This document shows, in pieces, positions 1 through 10,413 of a stretch of DNA of 64,000 nucleotides. Position numbers and translations under genes: made by a program. The notes under the pieces were generated by a model. The model was not told the origin of the DNA, searched no databases, and worked only from the letters and a program-made list of their open reading frames with translations. Position 1 is the first letter of the stretch, and each line of letters opens with the position of its first letter. This DNA is from Xiphydria camelus (Eukaryota; Arthropoda; Insecta; Hymenoptera; Xiphydriidae): the NCBI GenBank assembly GCA_963678675.1, contig OY783193.1:18177940-18241939 (forward strand), written 5' to 3'.

Positions 1-106
1 CAGCGCACTCTTCTCAAGCCAACTCTAACTATAAAATTCTTGACCGTCGGTAAAGTTTCGGCAGTGTCGGTATATCTGCTTGTTTAATTTGGCATGATAC
101 ATACGG
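1..106. repeat. Truncated copy of a TA-flanked hairpin MITE
   Basis: The segment ends in CATACGG followed by TA at 107-108 and is the inverse complement of roughly 287-391. It matches the right arm of the complete hairpin at 285-657 with few differences, so it is probably the right half of another copy cut by the window edge. Confidence 0.75.
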
Positions 107-109
107 TAT

Positions 110-282
110 GTCCGCCCCGACAGCAAAGCGTGGATTCACACGCTAGCCGCACGCAGTGCTGCCACGTAGTGGCACCACTGTGGTCTCACCGTGGCGTGAT
201 CGCGTGGCGTACACAAACTAAAAGCACCGTGGCTACACAGTGAGCACACGGAGTGGTTCACAGGATAAAGACACAGTGGTTA
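110..282. repeat. Degenerate array of CAC-N-GTG-like motifs
   Basis: The stretch is crowded with short, near-palindromic words such as CACTGTGG, CACCGTGG, CACAGTG and CACGGAGTGG, separated by 3-12 bases. The same style of sequence recurs at 4395-4621 and 6721-6895, including the identical word CACGGAGTGG. No coding frame or known family is recognised. Confidence 0.55.
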
Positions 283-284
283 TA

Positions 285-657
285 CCGTATGTATCATGCC
301 AAATTAAACAAACAGATATACCGACACTGCCGAAACTTTACCGACGGTCAAGAATTTTATAGTTAGAGTTGGCTTGAGAAGAGTGCGCTGTGTGTGCTGC
401 GTGAGAGCGAAAAGTGTCAAACGTCTGATTTCCCGATAGCTGTCAATTCGGAAAATCGAAGTACTGAATAATAGACGAAACACTTCGATCTCTTGAATTA
501 ACAGCTATCGGAAAATCAGACGTTTGACACTTTTCGCTCTCACGCAGCACACAGCGCACTCTTCTCAAGCCAACTCTAACTATAAAATTCTTGACCGTCG
601 GTAAAGTTTCGGCAATGTCGGTATATCTGATTGTTCAATTTGGGATGATACATACGG
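285..657. mobile_element. Hairpin (foldback) MITE, TA target site
   Basis: A 373-bp element bounded by TA at 283-284 and 658-659. The arms run inwards from CCGTATGTATCATG and are complementary over about 180 bp each, so the single strand could fold almost entirely into one hairpin. It has no ORF of its own. Terminal CCGTATGT and the TA dinucleotide suggest mobilisation by an IS630/Tc1/mariner-type transposase (inference). Inner-arm sequence is related to the hairpin at 61028-61432. Confidence 0.85.
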
Positions 658-660
658 TAC

Positions 661-1553
661 TCAGTGCAGTCACGGTGCCTTTTCGACGTGCACACTTCGT
701 AAATTTACCGACCATGAACCGAATATCGGTAAATTCACTGTCTTCACAAAATTGTTCACGAATTAATGAATTCGCTGCGGAGCACGCAGCTCCCGCGACA
801 CGTCAACATAGTTTTACGCAAATTTCAAGATTTTAGTACGGGGGTTAACTCAATCATTTTAATACGCAGGGAACGCGTGTTCGTAATTAAATTTAAAGGT
901 TCGGTGGTCGAGCAGTGCGGACGTGTGGCGGATCGCTCCTACGAAATTCGGAACTTTAGTCGGGTTTTTCGCGAGTGAGTGCGATAAAAAGTGCATGGTG
1001 GTGTTCACGGAGCAGTGCGAATAAGTGAAATGGAAGTGCGGCGAGGCCGGCGTTTAGGCAGTATTTGACGATTATTACGAAGTCTGTCGTATCGAGTTCC
1101 CTCGTGGCACGAACGCCATCATGGCCGCCGCTACATAGCGTCGGTTGACGAAAGACCGCAAAGGCCAGCAGAGAAACACCAGACGAGTGACCCTCGCGAG
1201 AAACCGCCTCGGGAGCTCCGGGACACCGAAGAGGCCCTTGCGAACGACCGAGCTATGCTGGGAGTCTACAGCGAAGTGACAATAAGCCAACCTGTCATCA
1301 TCCCCCCTCTAATCGCATAAACACAAGGAAACACGAGGAAAGCGCACTAAGAATCGTTTTAGGCGTATGATATTTCCGTAGGACCTCGTTCCGTGCCATG
1401 ACGACGCATCTTCCGACGAATTTCAAAATTCCAGACCATCGAGGTAATTATTCAATCAACGTCGTATCTCGACACTTGCGATACTTTATCTTTTTTTCTT
1501 CTCCATCACTCCCTCCGTCACACTTGGTACCTCGTACGCGATAACGCAGGTGC
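661..1553. other. No supported gene
   Basis: This interval may hold leading exons or introns of the protein kinase D remnant that follows. The short open frames here show no recognisable domain, and nothing is called with confidence. Confidence 0.4.
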
Positions 1554-2539
1554 AGCTCATCGCCGAGTAACAATATACCGCTGATGTGAATAGTTCAAAG
1601 CGCCAAGCACATGAAACGACGCGGCTCCAAGATCCTGAAGGAAGGATGGATGGTGCACTCGACGAATCGCGATCCGATGGTAGGTTGACGACGTGGCGCT
1701 GATTCGGTTTCGCTTCCCCCATCATTAAGGCGCGCGTGTTTTCAGAGGAAGAGACACTACTGGCGATTGGACACAAAGGCCATAATTCTGTTCCAAAGCG
1801 ACAGCAGTTCCAAGTACTTCAAAGAGATTCCGTTGGCTGAAATTCTAGTCGTCGCCGCCGCCAGGGAACAACATTCTCGTGAGTACATATGTATATCGTT
1901 AGAAATTGTCTGTGTGCGTTTAGTCGATGTACAACGCGCGCGTTCTCTCCTTCCAGGCACGATGCATTGTTTCGAATTGAGAACGGCCAACGTCGATTAC
2001 TACGTCGGCGAAGATCCCCTCTACGGAGGTGCTAGTGGTCAGCTTCCACCGCCGGAAAGTGGCGTTGGCGCTCACTTGGCGAGGACCTGGAAAACGAATA
2101 TCAGGCAGGCATTGATGCCCGTCACCTCCGGATCGGCAAGTACGTTCAGAGCTCGCGAGTGTGCGCGCGAACGCGTACCGACGCTATACCGAAAAACACG
2201 CGTCGTTTTCCACAGGTCGGTAGGAGCAGTCGACAACCGAGCCAGAGGAACGCGTAACCGACATGTCACAGCTCTATCACATCTTCCCGGACGAAGTTCT
2301 TGGCTCGGGTTAATTTGGTATCATCTACGGCGGAGTTCATCGCAAGACCGGCCGCGCGATGGCGATAAAGGTGATCGACAAGCTGCGTTTTCCCACCGAG
2401 CAAAAGGCCCAGCTCAAGAACGAAGTAGCCATCCTGCAGAATCTCTCCCACAGCGGAGTCGTCAATCTCGAGAGGATGTTCGAGACGCCGGAGAGGATAT
2501 TCGTGGTGATGGAGAAGCTCAAGGGAGACATGCGGGAAA
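1554..2539 (+). pseudogene. Protein kinase D pseudogene (PH domain to kinase N-lobe)
   Basis: Four exon pieces match the protein kinase D family (cytosolic, diacylglycerol-responsive serine/threonine kinase): about 1554-1679 (linker plus start of the PH domain, KEGWMVH motif); about 1747-1876 (PH core with HYWRLDTK and KYFKEIPLAEIL); about 1956-2139 (end of PH, HCFELRT and RQALMPVT); and about 2216-2539 (entry to the kinase domain, [40 protein letters not shown]). GT-AG introns are preserved between them, so this is not a retrocopy. Three in-frame stops occur: TGA at 1587-1589, TAG at 2221-2223 and TAA at 2311-2313, the last inside the glycine-rich ATP loop (GSG-stop-FG). The catalytic loop and C-lobe are absent because a foldback element starts at 2565. 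A live gene with sequencing errors is the less likely alternative. Confidence 0.82.
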
Positions 2540-2564
2540 TGAACACGGTGTACGAAAGTAATTT

Positions 2565-3405
2565 CAGGGGAGCTATTCTCGACGCGTGGGAAATGCTTTT
2601 CGTGGACGAGATATTTTTCGTTAACGGATTTAAAGTTTCGTCGATCACTTTCGTTAACGATTCGAAAATTCCTTTCCAAGATAGATCTCGTCAATGAAAT
2701 TAATTTTCTCACACGAAAAATGTGTTTACATCCCTTAGCGACGTCTTCTTTTTAGAATCTCGTTTAATCACTTAGCAACGACCCGTCGCATCGACCGACC
2801 GCCCCGGACAAATACCAAACCCATTCATTGACGAAAACAGCGAGAACGACGAATGACACTTTCGTCAACGAAAAAAGTAATTTCGTTAACAAAGGAGTTT
2901 CGCGCGTATGGGGAAAAATTTCGCGTACAAAATTTCTCAACCAAAACGCAATTGCCCCTGCGGGGCAATTCTCGACACGTTAGAAACGATTTCGTGAACG
3001 GAATTATTATTTCGTTTGAGAAATTTTGTACACGGAATTTTTTCCCATACGAAACTCCTTCGTTAACGAAATTACTTTTTTCGTTGACGAAATTGTCATT
3101 CGTCGTTCTCGCTGTTTTCGTCAACGAATGTTGTTTGGTATTTGTATGCCGGTGAGTTGCATGACGAGGTGGTGGGCCGATGCGACGGGTCGTTGCTAAG
3201 TGATTAAACGAGATTCTAAAAAGAAGACGTCGCTAAGGGATGTAAACACATTTTTCGTGTGAGAAAATTAATTTCGTTGACGAGATCTATCTTGGAAGGG
3301 ATATTCGAATCGTTAACGAAAGTGATCGACGAAATTTTACGTCCGTTAACGAAAAATATTTCGTCCACGAAAAGCATTTCCCACGCGTCGAGAATAGCAC
3401 CCCTG
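2565..3405. mobile_element. Foldback element rich in TTCGTTAACGAA palindromes
   Basis: The termini CAGGGG-A-GCTATTCTCG and its inverse at 3388-3405 define an 841-bp inverted repeat with arms of about 250 bp or more (2565-2770 against 3190-3405, and 2820-2950 against 3000-3150). Many near-copies of TTCGTTAACGAA occur in both arms. The CAGGG ends recall hAT transposons; the flanking octamers AGTAATTT and AGCATATT agree at only 5 of 8 positions, so the class is uncertain. It truncates the kinase pseudogene. Confidence 0.75.
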
Positions 3406-3737
3406 AGCATATTTCGCCAAGCAATCAGCTGTTCTCATGGCGACCACGTAAAACGCGCCATGCGCAGCTTATTGTACTTTCATACACCGGGACTTTCAAA
3501 AAATTATTATAAATTAACCGTGCATTTTGTCAAGTAGGTTCTTGCATCAATTTCATAGTAAATTTTCCCCGCTACAAATTGGTAGCTTCATTTTTTTGAT
3601 CGAGTAAATCTAGGATGCCCAGGAAAAAGAGTATAAATTTGAATAGATTGCGGAACGCGCTTTCCTCCGTTAGTTGCACGCGTAATAAAGGAGCGTCGCG
3701 TAACGATCAGCTGATCGATTTAAGCCAATTTGAATTA

Positions 3738-3902
3738 CATATCGATACCTTACTTTGAAAACCTCGTAAGTGCAATTTTTGACAAAAATGCCATTTATAG
3801 CTTACTGTGTGTTCAGATTTTAAATCTTAACGCAGTAAGCTATAAATGGCATTTTTGTCCAAAATTGCACTTACGAGGTTTTCAAAGTAAGGTATCGATA
3901 TG
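3738..3902. mobile_element. Short hairpin MITE, TA flanks
   Basis: A 165-bp near-perfect hairpin begins CATATCGATACC and ends in its inverse, with TA at 3736-3737 and 3903-3904. The loop is about 25 bp. No coding capacity. Confidence 0.8.
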
Positions 3903-3904
3903 TA

Positions 3905-4394
3905 TAATAATTTATTACACAAAAACGGTGCATCGTAGACTATAAGTTCCGACTTGAAATTTGTAAAGAATTTTCTCCTCTACATTGGGATATTTTTATT
4001 TATGAAATTGGTTACAGAAAAAATATAGCTTCGCGATTTGTTGGCATGTGATTTTGACAGGTAGTTTTTAATTAATTACATTATTTCTCGTCAATTTGAA
4101 GATTACCCATTTCTATATGTCATTCAGGAGATTTTTTCCTATCGATTGGTACCGGTTTTATCCTGACACTAATAAATTGTTTCGCGAATATCTAATAAGA
4201 CTATACTATAAAGTGGCTTAGGGCCAAAACTTCGAGTTTTTAATTAATTATAAATTTTCCCGGGAATTGACGGATAATACATTTTGATATGTTAATATTG
4301 GGATCTCCAGCTACAATATGTTCATTTAATAAATGGAATAGTAAAAGAAATGTTGTTTTTTAATATAAATATTTTATTAGAATACATCCCTGTA
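3905..4394. other. AT-rich sequence, nothing recognised
   Basis: No supported ORF, repeat or RNA gene was seen in this interval. Confidence 0.5.
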
Positions 4395-4621
4395 GTCCAT
4401 ATGATAACTTCACAGCGAAGCCACTGGGTCTACACCATCATCTCACAGTACAAGCACTGTGGAGTCACCCTGTTATGCCACAGTGCTTCCACTCGGTGCT
4501 CACACTGCGTGACTGCAGCGTGGCTTCACGGTGCACAGACAGATGGACACCCCAGTGCATGCACTCGAAGACACCGCGTGAAAGCAGTGTGCAGTCACGG
4601 TGGCGCCACTTTGCTATCTGG
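4395..4621. repeat. Second array of CAC-N-GTG-like motifs
   Basis: Contains CACTGTGG, CACAGTG, CACTGCGTG, CACGGTG and CACCGCGTG at short, irregular spacing. It resembles 110-282 and 6721-6895 in style and exact words. The open frames across it (4350-4660) are probably by-products of this composition. Confidence 0.5.
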
Positions 4622-4862
4622 GTCTCTGTACTGGCCAGTTTGAAAGTTACCTTCGGATAGGCTTGGTCGAGACATTTATACCGTAATTATAATTATTTTC
4701 GTAATTTCCATTATTCACAAATTCACAATTTCGAGGTTAGATGCCTCGATCTCCCGAATTGACATCAACTCTAACTGCCGACTCGACTTCTACCGTATTA
4801 AATGACTCGAATACCGACCAAGTCTATCCGAAGGTAACTTTCAAACTGGCCAGTACAGAGAC
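4622..4862. mobile_element. Foldback element
   Basis: Inverted arms of about 39 bp (4622-4660 and 4824-4862) begin GTCTCTGTACTGGCCAG. The interior shares the words GAGGTTAGATGC and TCTCCCGAATTGACA with hairpins at 285-657 and 61028-61432. Immediately to the right lies a piece of the 285-657 family terminus (4863-4899). Confidence 0.7.
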
Positions 4863-4901
4863 GGACATACGGTATATCTGCTTGTTTAATTTGGGATGAT
4901 A

Positions 4902-5112
4902 CACCCAGGGACACGGCATCTGTCGCTGGTGACTTTTTTAAACGTTATTTTTAAACGTACTAACCAATGAATAATTAATTCTCATGCGCTCATTAGCTAC
5001 GGTGGCGTCTACTCTCGTTAATGGAAGCATGAGGATTATTAATTATTGGTTAGTACGTTTAAAAATAACGTTTAAAAAAAGTCACAGGCGACAGATGCCG
5101 TGTCCCCGGGTG
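4902..5112. mobile_element. CACCC-ended hairpin MITE, copy 1
   Basis: It begins CACCCAGGGACACGGCATC, ends in the inverse, and is flanked by TA (4900-4901 and 5113-5114). Arms of about 85 bp include TTTTTTAAACGT and GTACTAACCAAT. Other copies lie at 24443-24812 and 40323-40535. This one sits inside a terminus of the 285-657 family. Confidence 0.85.
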
Positions 5113-5422
5113 TACATAGGTACGGTAAATTGGGTGTTTTCACATTTTTCAAAAACTGGCTTAAAATGAAGATTATCGTGTATATATATGATATTAATAA
5201 ATTTAAAAAATTTGCTGTCAAGTTTTTATGAGAAAATTGAGTCTAAAAATCAAATGTGGAAATGTCCCGCGAAAAACGCGATTTGCCTGTAATGGCGGTT
5301 GTGACGTCACGATCTGTACAAACAAATAGCTGTCAAACGGAGTTGCTTAGTTTTTGCAGTGTTTTTCTGTGACTCGGAAAGTTTGTTGTTTCTACATCGT
5401 TTTTTTGTGAAAGTGGCTGAAA

Positions 5423-5980
5423 ATGCATGCACCACAAGTCCAAAGGAAATCGTGTTTTGTACCAAAATGCACGAATACTTCTGTGCGAACTCCAGACAAA
5501 GTGTTTGTGAATGTGCCGAGAGACTGTGACATGAGACGAAAATGGTTTAAAGCGGCCAGAAGAGACATGCCTAAGTCAAAATCGATGTTCCATTGCTGCG
5601 AAGATCATTTCAATGTAAGTTTCCTTATACTATAGGTTCATAGGTTAGGTTCAGTGAATCTTTTTGGTTGACAGCTTGAAGAGGACATGGAAAATTATTT
5701 GCGGTACAAGACTATGGCAAGAAATAATTTAATGAAACAAGGAGTTATGCCTTACATCTTCGACTGCCAAAAAGACAGCAAGAGAGCTGCCAGTAAGCCA
5801 CCGAGACCACTTCACGAGAAACGCAAGAGGAAATGGTTGATCGAGGAAGTCATGTCTGCTACCGAGGTTCAACAACAGGCACTATCTCTTCAAGATGAAC
5901 CAGACAATAGTACTGGTGCCAGTGGACTGGATCATCTTGAAGAAATAGTGCCTGTTGTTGAACCTCGGTGGCAGACATGA
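5423..5980 (+). pseudogene. THAP-domain protein fragment, left copy
   Basis: Exon 1 is 5423-5614 and encodes a C2CH zinc-binding THAP domain start (CFVPKCTNTS, FVNVPRD, RRKWFKAARRD, CCEDHF). A GTAAGT donor at 5615 and an acceptor ending at 5674 give an intron of 60 bp. Exon 2 resumes in phase with LEEDMENYLRYKTM and runs through the palindrome centre to a stop at 5978-5980. The THAP domain would bind DNA, but no catalytic domain follows because the sequence turns back on itself near 5920. Confidence 0.72.
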
Positions 5981-6425
5981 CTTCCTCGATCAACCATTCC
6001 CTCTTGCGTTTCTCGTGAAGTGGTCTCGGTGGCTTACTGGCAGCTCTCTTGCTGTCTTTTTGGCAGTCAAAGATGGGAGGCATAACTCCTTGTTTCATTA
6101 AAATATTTCCTGCCATAGTCTTGTACCGCAAATAATTTTCCATGTCCTCTTCAAGCTGTCAACCAAAAGCATTCACTGAACATAACCTATGAACCTATGC
6201 TATAAGGAAACTTACATTGAAATGATCTTCGCAGCAATGGAATATCGATTTTGAATTAGGCATGTCTCTTCTGGCCGCTTTAAACCATTTTCGTCTCATG
6301 TCACAGTCTCTCGGCACATTCACAAACACTTTGTCTGGAGTTTGCACAGAAGTATTCTTGCATTTTGGCACAAAACACGATTTACTGTGTGCTTCTGGGG
6401 TGCTTACATTTTCAGCCACTTTCAC
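5859..6425 (-). pseudogene. THAP-domain protein fragment, right (inverted) copy
   Basis: This is the mirror copy of the fragment on the plus strand. Exon 1 spans 6425-6216 and exon 2 spans 6155-5859, with the same GTAAGT donor and a matching intron. A few substitutions separate the copies (TNTSVRTPD against KNTSVQTPD), so duplication was followed by modest divergence. The N-terminus differs, with about six extra residues. Confidence 0.72.
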
Positions 6426-6720
6426 TACACACTACACCAAAATGACGTAGAAACAGAAAACTTTTAGAATCTCACTCCCTTTGACAGCTGGTTGTTTGTA
6501 CAGATCGTGACGTCACGGCCAATCAGAGCGCGTTTTTATTTTGCTCAGTTGCCAAGTTTCGCCGCAGCAGTTTTTACTTTAATTTATCGCAAATTTGTCT
6601 GTTTTTAGATGTTTTTAAACAATGATACGTGCAACATAAATTCTTTACTTCACTCTATACTGCAATTACACAACATTCGTAACTAGTGCACACACCCAAT
6701 TACCCCGATAGCCAAGTTTT

Positions 6721-6895
6721 GTCACTACGAGCGCACTGTGCCGTCACGCGGTGGATTTAGGAAACATCACAGTGACCTTATCGTGCGTGCCCCCGCGGAC
6801 GTCACAGTGGCGACACGGAGTGGCAACGGCGAGTTAGGTTACTGTGACTGCACAGCGATCGTCACTACAACAGCACGCGGTGCGCTTTCAAAATA
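6721..6895. repeat. Third array of CAC-N-GTG-like motifs
   Basis: Contains CACTGTG, CACGCGGTGG, two CACAGTG words, CACGGAGTGG, CACAGCG and CACGCGGTG. It directly follows the right end of the THAP element. Confidence 0.5.
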
Positions 6896-8937
6896 ATTGT
6901 CGGTATGTAGATTTTGCAAAAAGGGAACGCACACAGTGACTTTACCCGCCTAGAGGTGTCACTTTTTTTTTTTCGTTTTCGAAAAGGATCGACCGCACTT
7001 TTGAAACTGTTTTCAGCCCTAAAATTACGCAGGTGATACAAGCTGACAATGAAGATGAAGAGGTTGAAAGAATAATAATCCATCCCGTCAATACAAAAAG
7101 TAGTGTTGAAACACAGTGTTGTTTTGATTCTTACGAAACAAATAAAGAATATTTTGTGTTTGAAAGTTCCTTAGATGGAAATAACTTTATAAAGGGGGTA
7201 AATTTAATAAGGGGGTAAATTGATAGACATTTGTCTTATAACATGTCCAGTTATAAAAAACAGTCCATGGTGTTCTATTTCCTGAACATTTATCACATGT
7301 TTTGCTTCACATAATTTTTTTCCTTTTAGTACTTCTGATGGTCTGTGTTATTATTGAAATAAATTTTTTCAAACCCACAGCGAATAACTGTCCATTTTTG
7401 GAAACAAATGCACAAAATACTTCAAAAATTACATTACACGAAGAAAACACCGACTTAAAAAAATTTACTGACACGTTTTGTTTATACCAAATATATTCCA
7501 GCAGCGATCACTAGGGGGCACTGTTCGCCGGTTCGTGCAGCTTCCCTATAATAACGGTTGTGTAGTGTTATTCGAACACTTCGAACATAATTCCGTGGAT
7601 TGTGTATGTTCGGTATATTTTTTTATGTTTAAATGTAACATCATTTTTTAAAATTTATTGTTAACGATGCCGTGCCATGTGCGGAGGACATGGAGGGGGT
7701 AACATCACGTTACTGCTGGCGCCGCGCTGCGGCGGACACAATAGCGGGGACAGAAATTTAGGCGAGTAACAGGGGGCTGGTCTGAGCTACAACCTTTGAG
7801 GTTATGGTTACTTTTTGTGTTTCGGGATTATTTATCCCTTTAACATTTTGAATACATGACCTGAGTGAAACAGTTTTTCACCTTTATCTTTATTTTGGCC
7901 TTCAGTGGGGGTATTTTGTATTGGCAAAAATCCGTGTCTTATTATTTTTAATATTTGTAACTTTTCTTATCCTATGTTCCCCGTGTTGAAAGTATCCCTT
8001 AACTTCTTATAATCGCCAGATGTAGCGCAAGCATCGTCGCTACAACTCCCTCTATAGGCGGCGAGCGAATTTGCTACCAGCGCCACCATCGGCGACTTTG
8101 TACAGTTTCCACGGGAATGAGTTGACTGCGACGTGCCAGCTGTCAATCCTGTTCCATCGCAACGAGCGACGGAATTAGGAGGGTCGATTCGTGCTTCTTG
8201 GTAGCATCGACCACAAATAATTCGCCGACTAGAATTAATCGCGTCGTAGGCGAAACGAATATTTCGATAAACATACCTAGGTCGTAAATGTCGCAGTTCC
8301 GGACTTTTCTCCGAAGGTAATTTTAGAGCGATTCGTAGCAAGCCGTCTCTCGCAGTGCCTGCTTCAATAGGTACCGTCACAAAAGCGATCCGAGCCGGAT
8401 TAAGGGGAGGAATGTCGGATGCAGTCGATGGACAATTGGGGAATTTTGATACCTGGTTTATCCAGGAAAGCCATACACTGTTCGCGATCGATGTAGAGAT
8501 TAGATCTAGATTGTGGCGCGTTACTTAGGTTGCGATGATAGTGAGCGGTAAGAAATGACATAGAAGTCCCCTTGCGACGGAACATATATTAACACAAACT
8601 CAAGTCACTTGATACATTTTGTAAATCGGTCACAATGGCGAAGCGGTAGGTTTTGGCGAATTTAGGCTGTCAATGAGCCCGCAGCCATGCACCTTTCCCG
8701 GAAGGATTAATTACTGGACGAGTCGTAATGAACCGCTTTCCGCAATACCCATTCTAATAAACACCGCTATCTATCTTCTTCTATCTTCCATATACACGTT
8801 TAAATAAAAATGTTATATTCGTTTCTTCAAGGTCTAACGTCGCGGTCTCACAGGGTCATAAACTGGGCGAGAGCACTACATACCTGTATTGTGCATGTGT
8901 CACGTCAATGTCGACATGTTGAGACCGCGTCGTAAGA
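6896..8937. other. Mostly unassigned sequence with weak open frames
   Basis: Short open frames at 7033-7218 and 7302-7514 (plus) and 7967-8380 (minus, 137 codons) show no domain I recognise. The string GCTACAACTCCCTCTATA at about 8038-8055 recurs at about 19811, and the segment near 8683-8715 resembles part of the solo LTR at 34419-35228 (CACCTTTCCCGGAAGG), so the interval probably contains old repeat debris. A tandem GGGGGTAAATT motif lies near 7195-7220. Confidence 0.4.
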
Positions 8938-9190
8938 TCTCCGAAAGTTCTTTAACGATTGCTTTGAAATTTGGACATAACGTTGCATTCGAATACGCGC
9001 GTTTTTCATATATACCTACTCTTTATATACCTACTCCTTAAGGGGGTAAATGAATAAAAATATATCTCAAATTTCCGAAAGTTTTTCACCGATTGCTTTG
9101 AAATTTTAATACAACGTTGCATTTGAATACGCACGTTTTTTTTATATATCTACTATCTATATACCAACTCCCTTAAGGGAGTAAAATAAA
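8938..9190. repeat. Two-copy tandem repeat, about 130 bp unit
   Basis: Two divergent direct copies share CCGAAAGTT, ATTGCTTTGAAATTT and ACGTTGCAT(T/C)GAATACGC, and each ends in CTTAAGGGGGTAAA or CTTAAGGGAGTAAA. No coding sequence. Confidence 0.6.
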
Positions 9191-10413
9191 GAAGAGATTA
9201 TTTCGTGATTCACGCGGACAAAGTCGCAAGGGGAAAGCTATTGACTACTTATGTACTTCTAAAGTAACTGAATATGGATTAAGAGTTACTGATATCTGGC
9301 GAATCATACGGTCTTCTATCACAGAAATTTGGGTTATACCACATTTGTGTGTGTGTGCGCTTACTCGCATTTAAAACATGTTTAGAAAAAAGACTAATTT
9401 TAGGCCATTTTTTACGAAGCATCATTATGATGCATACATTTTACAGCCTGAAAGCTGAAATAAATTATAGTATCCATTGCCAGCAAGTTGACATTGACAC
9501 ATCAGGTCCTACGGTCACTTAACTACAAGGCCGGATGTCCACCGGATCGGACCGACCACAATTGGGCCGATCGCTGGGCACTTGGGTGTATATATATATA
9601 TCCGGTGGACATCTGTATATATATATATATATATATATATACAGATTGGGTATATATAGATATACAGATTGGGTATATATAAGGTTCGTTCCAACAAGCA
9701 TTTTAGGACAGTTCTAGAACCGTCCTGGAACTAGTTAAGAATTATTTAATGCGCATGCGCCAGTCAGATGCGTTCTAGAACTGAATTCATGGGATGTGTT
9801 GGAACACAGGATCGCACACAGCACAGGGAGGCTTGTCCACCTTTTGTATACATTTTGCGGAAAATCACGGGTTATCCTAAGCGAATGTGTGAGTTCAACT
9901 AATTGTTGAAACGTAAAAAACATTACAGTTTTGAAGAGCTTATCATGCACAAACATTCAGAAAAAGAAAGATGAGTCCAAAAAGAGTACAAGAGTGCATA
10001 CATTTTTTCCTTCTATAACTTGGAGGGGTGTGATTTTTTCGGATTTTTTATTTTCAATTATCATTTACCTAAAAAGTTATCACAACTTTTATATCATGGC
10101 CATTAACTCATTGTGAAGTTATTATGTTTTTTCATTTTTTCTCGAAACTATCTTTATGCATTTGTACTGTTCGTACTGTTCTTGGACTCACCGATTCAAA
10201 TAGAGCGCGTCTCGCGCTTTACTACGCGTGGGCTAGAAAATCGTCCCAACTCAGAACTAGGGACTGGAATTACCGTTCTAGAACCGTTCTGTTACAGTTC
10301 GCAGTTTAGTTGGAACGCTCTTTGGAATCATTCCAGAACCAGTTCTGTGTTTGTTGGAACGGCTAAGTCAGACTGCGCACACTCCGCCGAGTTCAGAACC
10401 AGTTCTCATGTTA

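Larger units (their letters stand above)
5115..6720. mobile_element. Inverted duplication of the 5' half of a THAP transposon-like gene
   Basis: A long palindrome (about 5271-5905 against 5935-6535) carries two head-to-head copies of a promoter region, THAP exon, intron and second exon. The outer ends also pair (GGTAAATTGGGTGTTTTCAC near 5125, against GGTAATTGGGTGTGTGCAC read from about 6705 leftwards), suggesting terminal inverted repeats of a DNA transposon. No DDE domain is present, so the element is non-autonomous. THAP domains are typical of P-element and Kolobok-type elements; which applies here is unresolved. Confidence 0.7.

Noticed and set aside
2266..2712. Minus-strand 148-codon frame
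   Set aside because: It is the shadow of the kinase D exon and the foldback arm on the opposite strand.
7967..8380. 137-codon minus-strand frame as a gene
   Set aside because: No domain is recognised, composition is not clearly coding, and part of it lies in sequence repeated near 19800; left as unassigned.
9587..9680. Frames rich in Ile-Tyr
   Set aside because: They are translations of the TA microsatellite.
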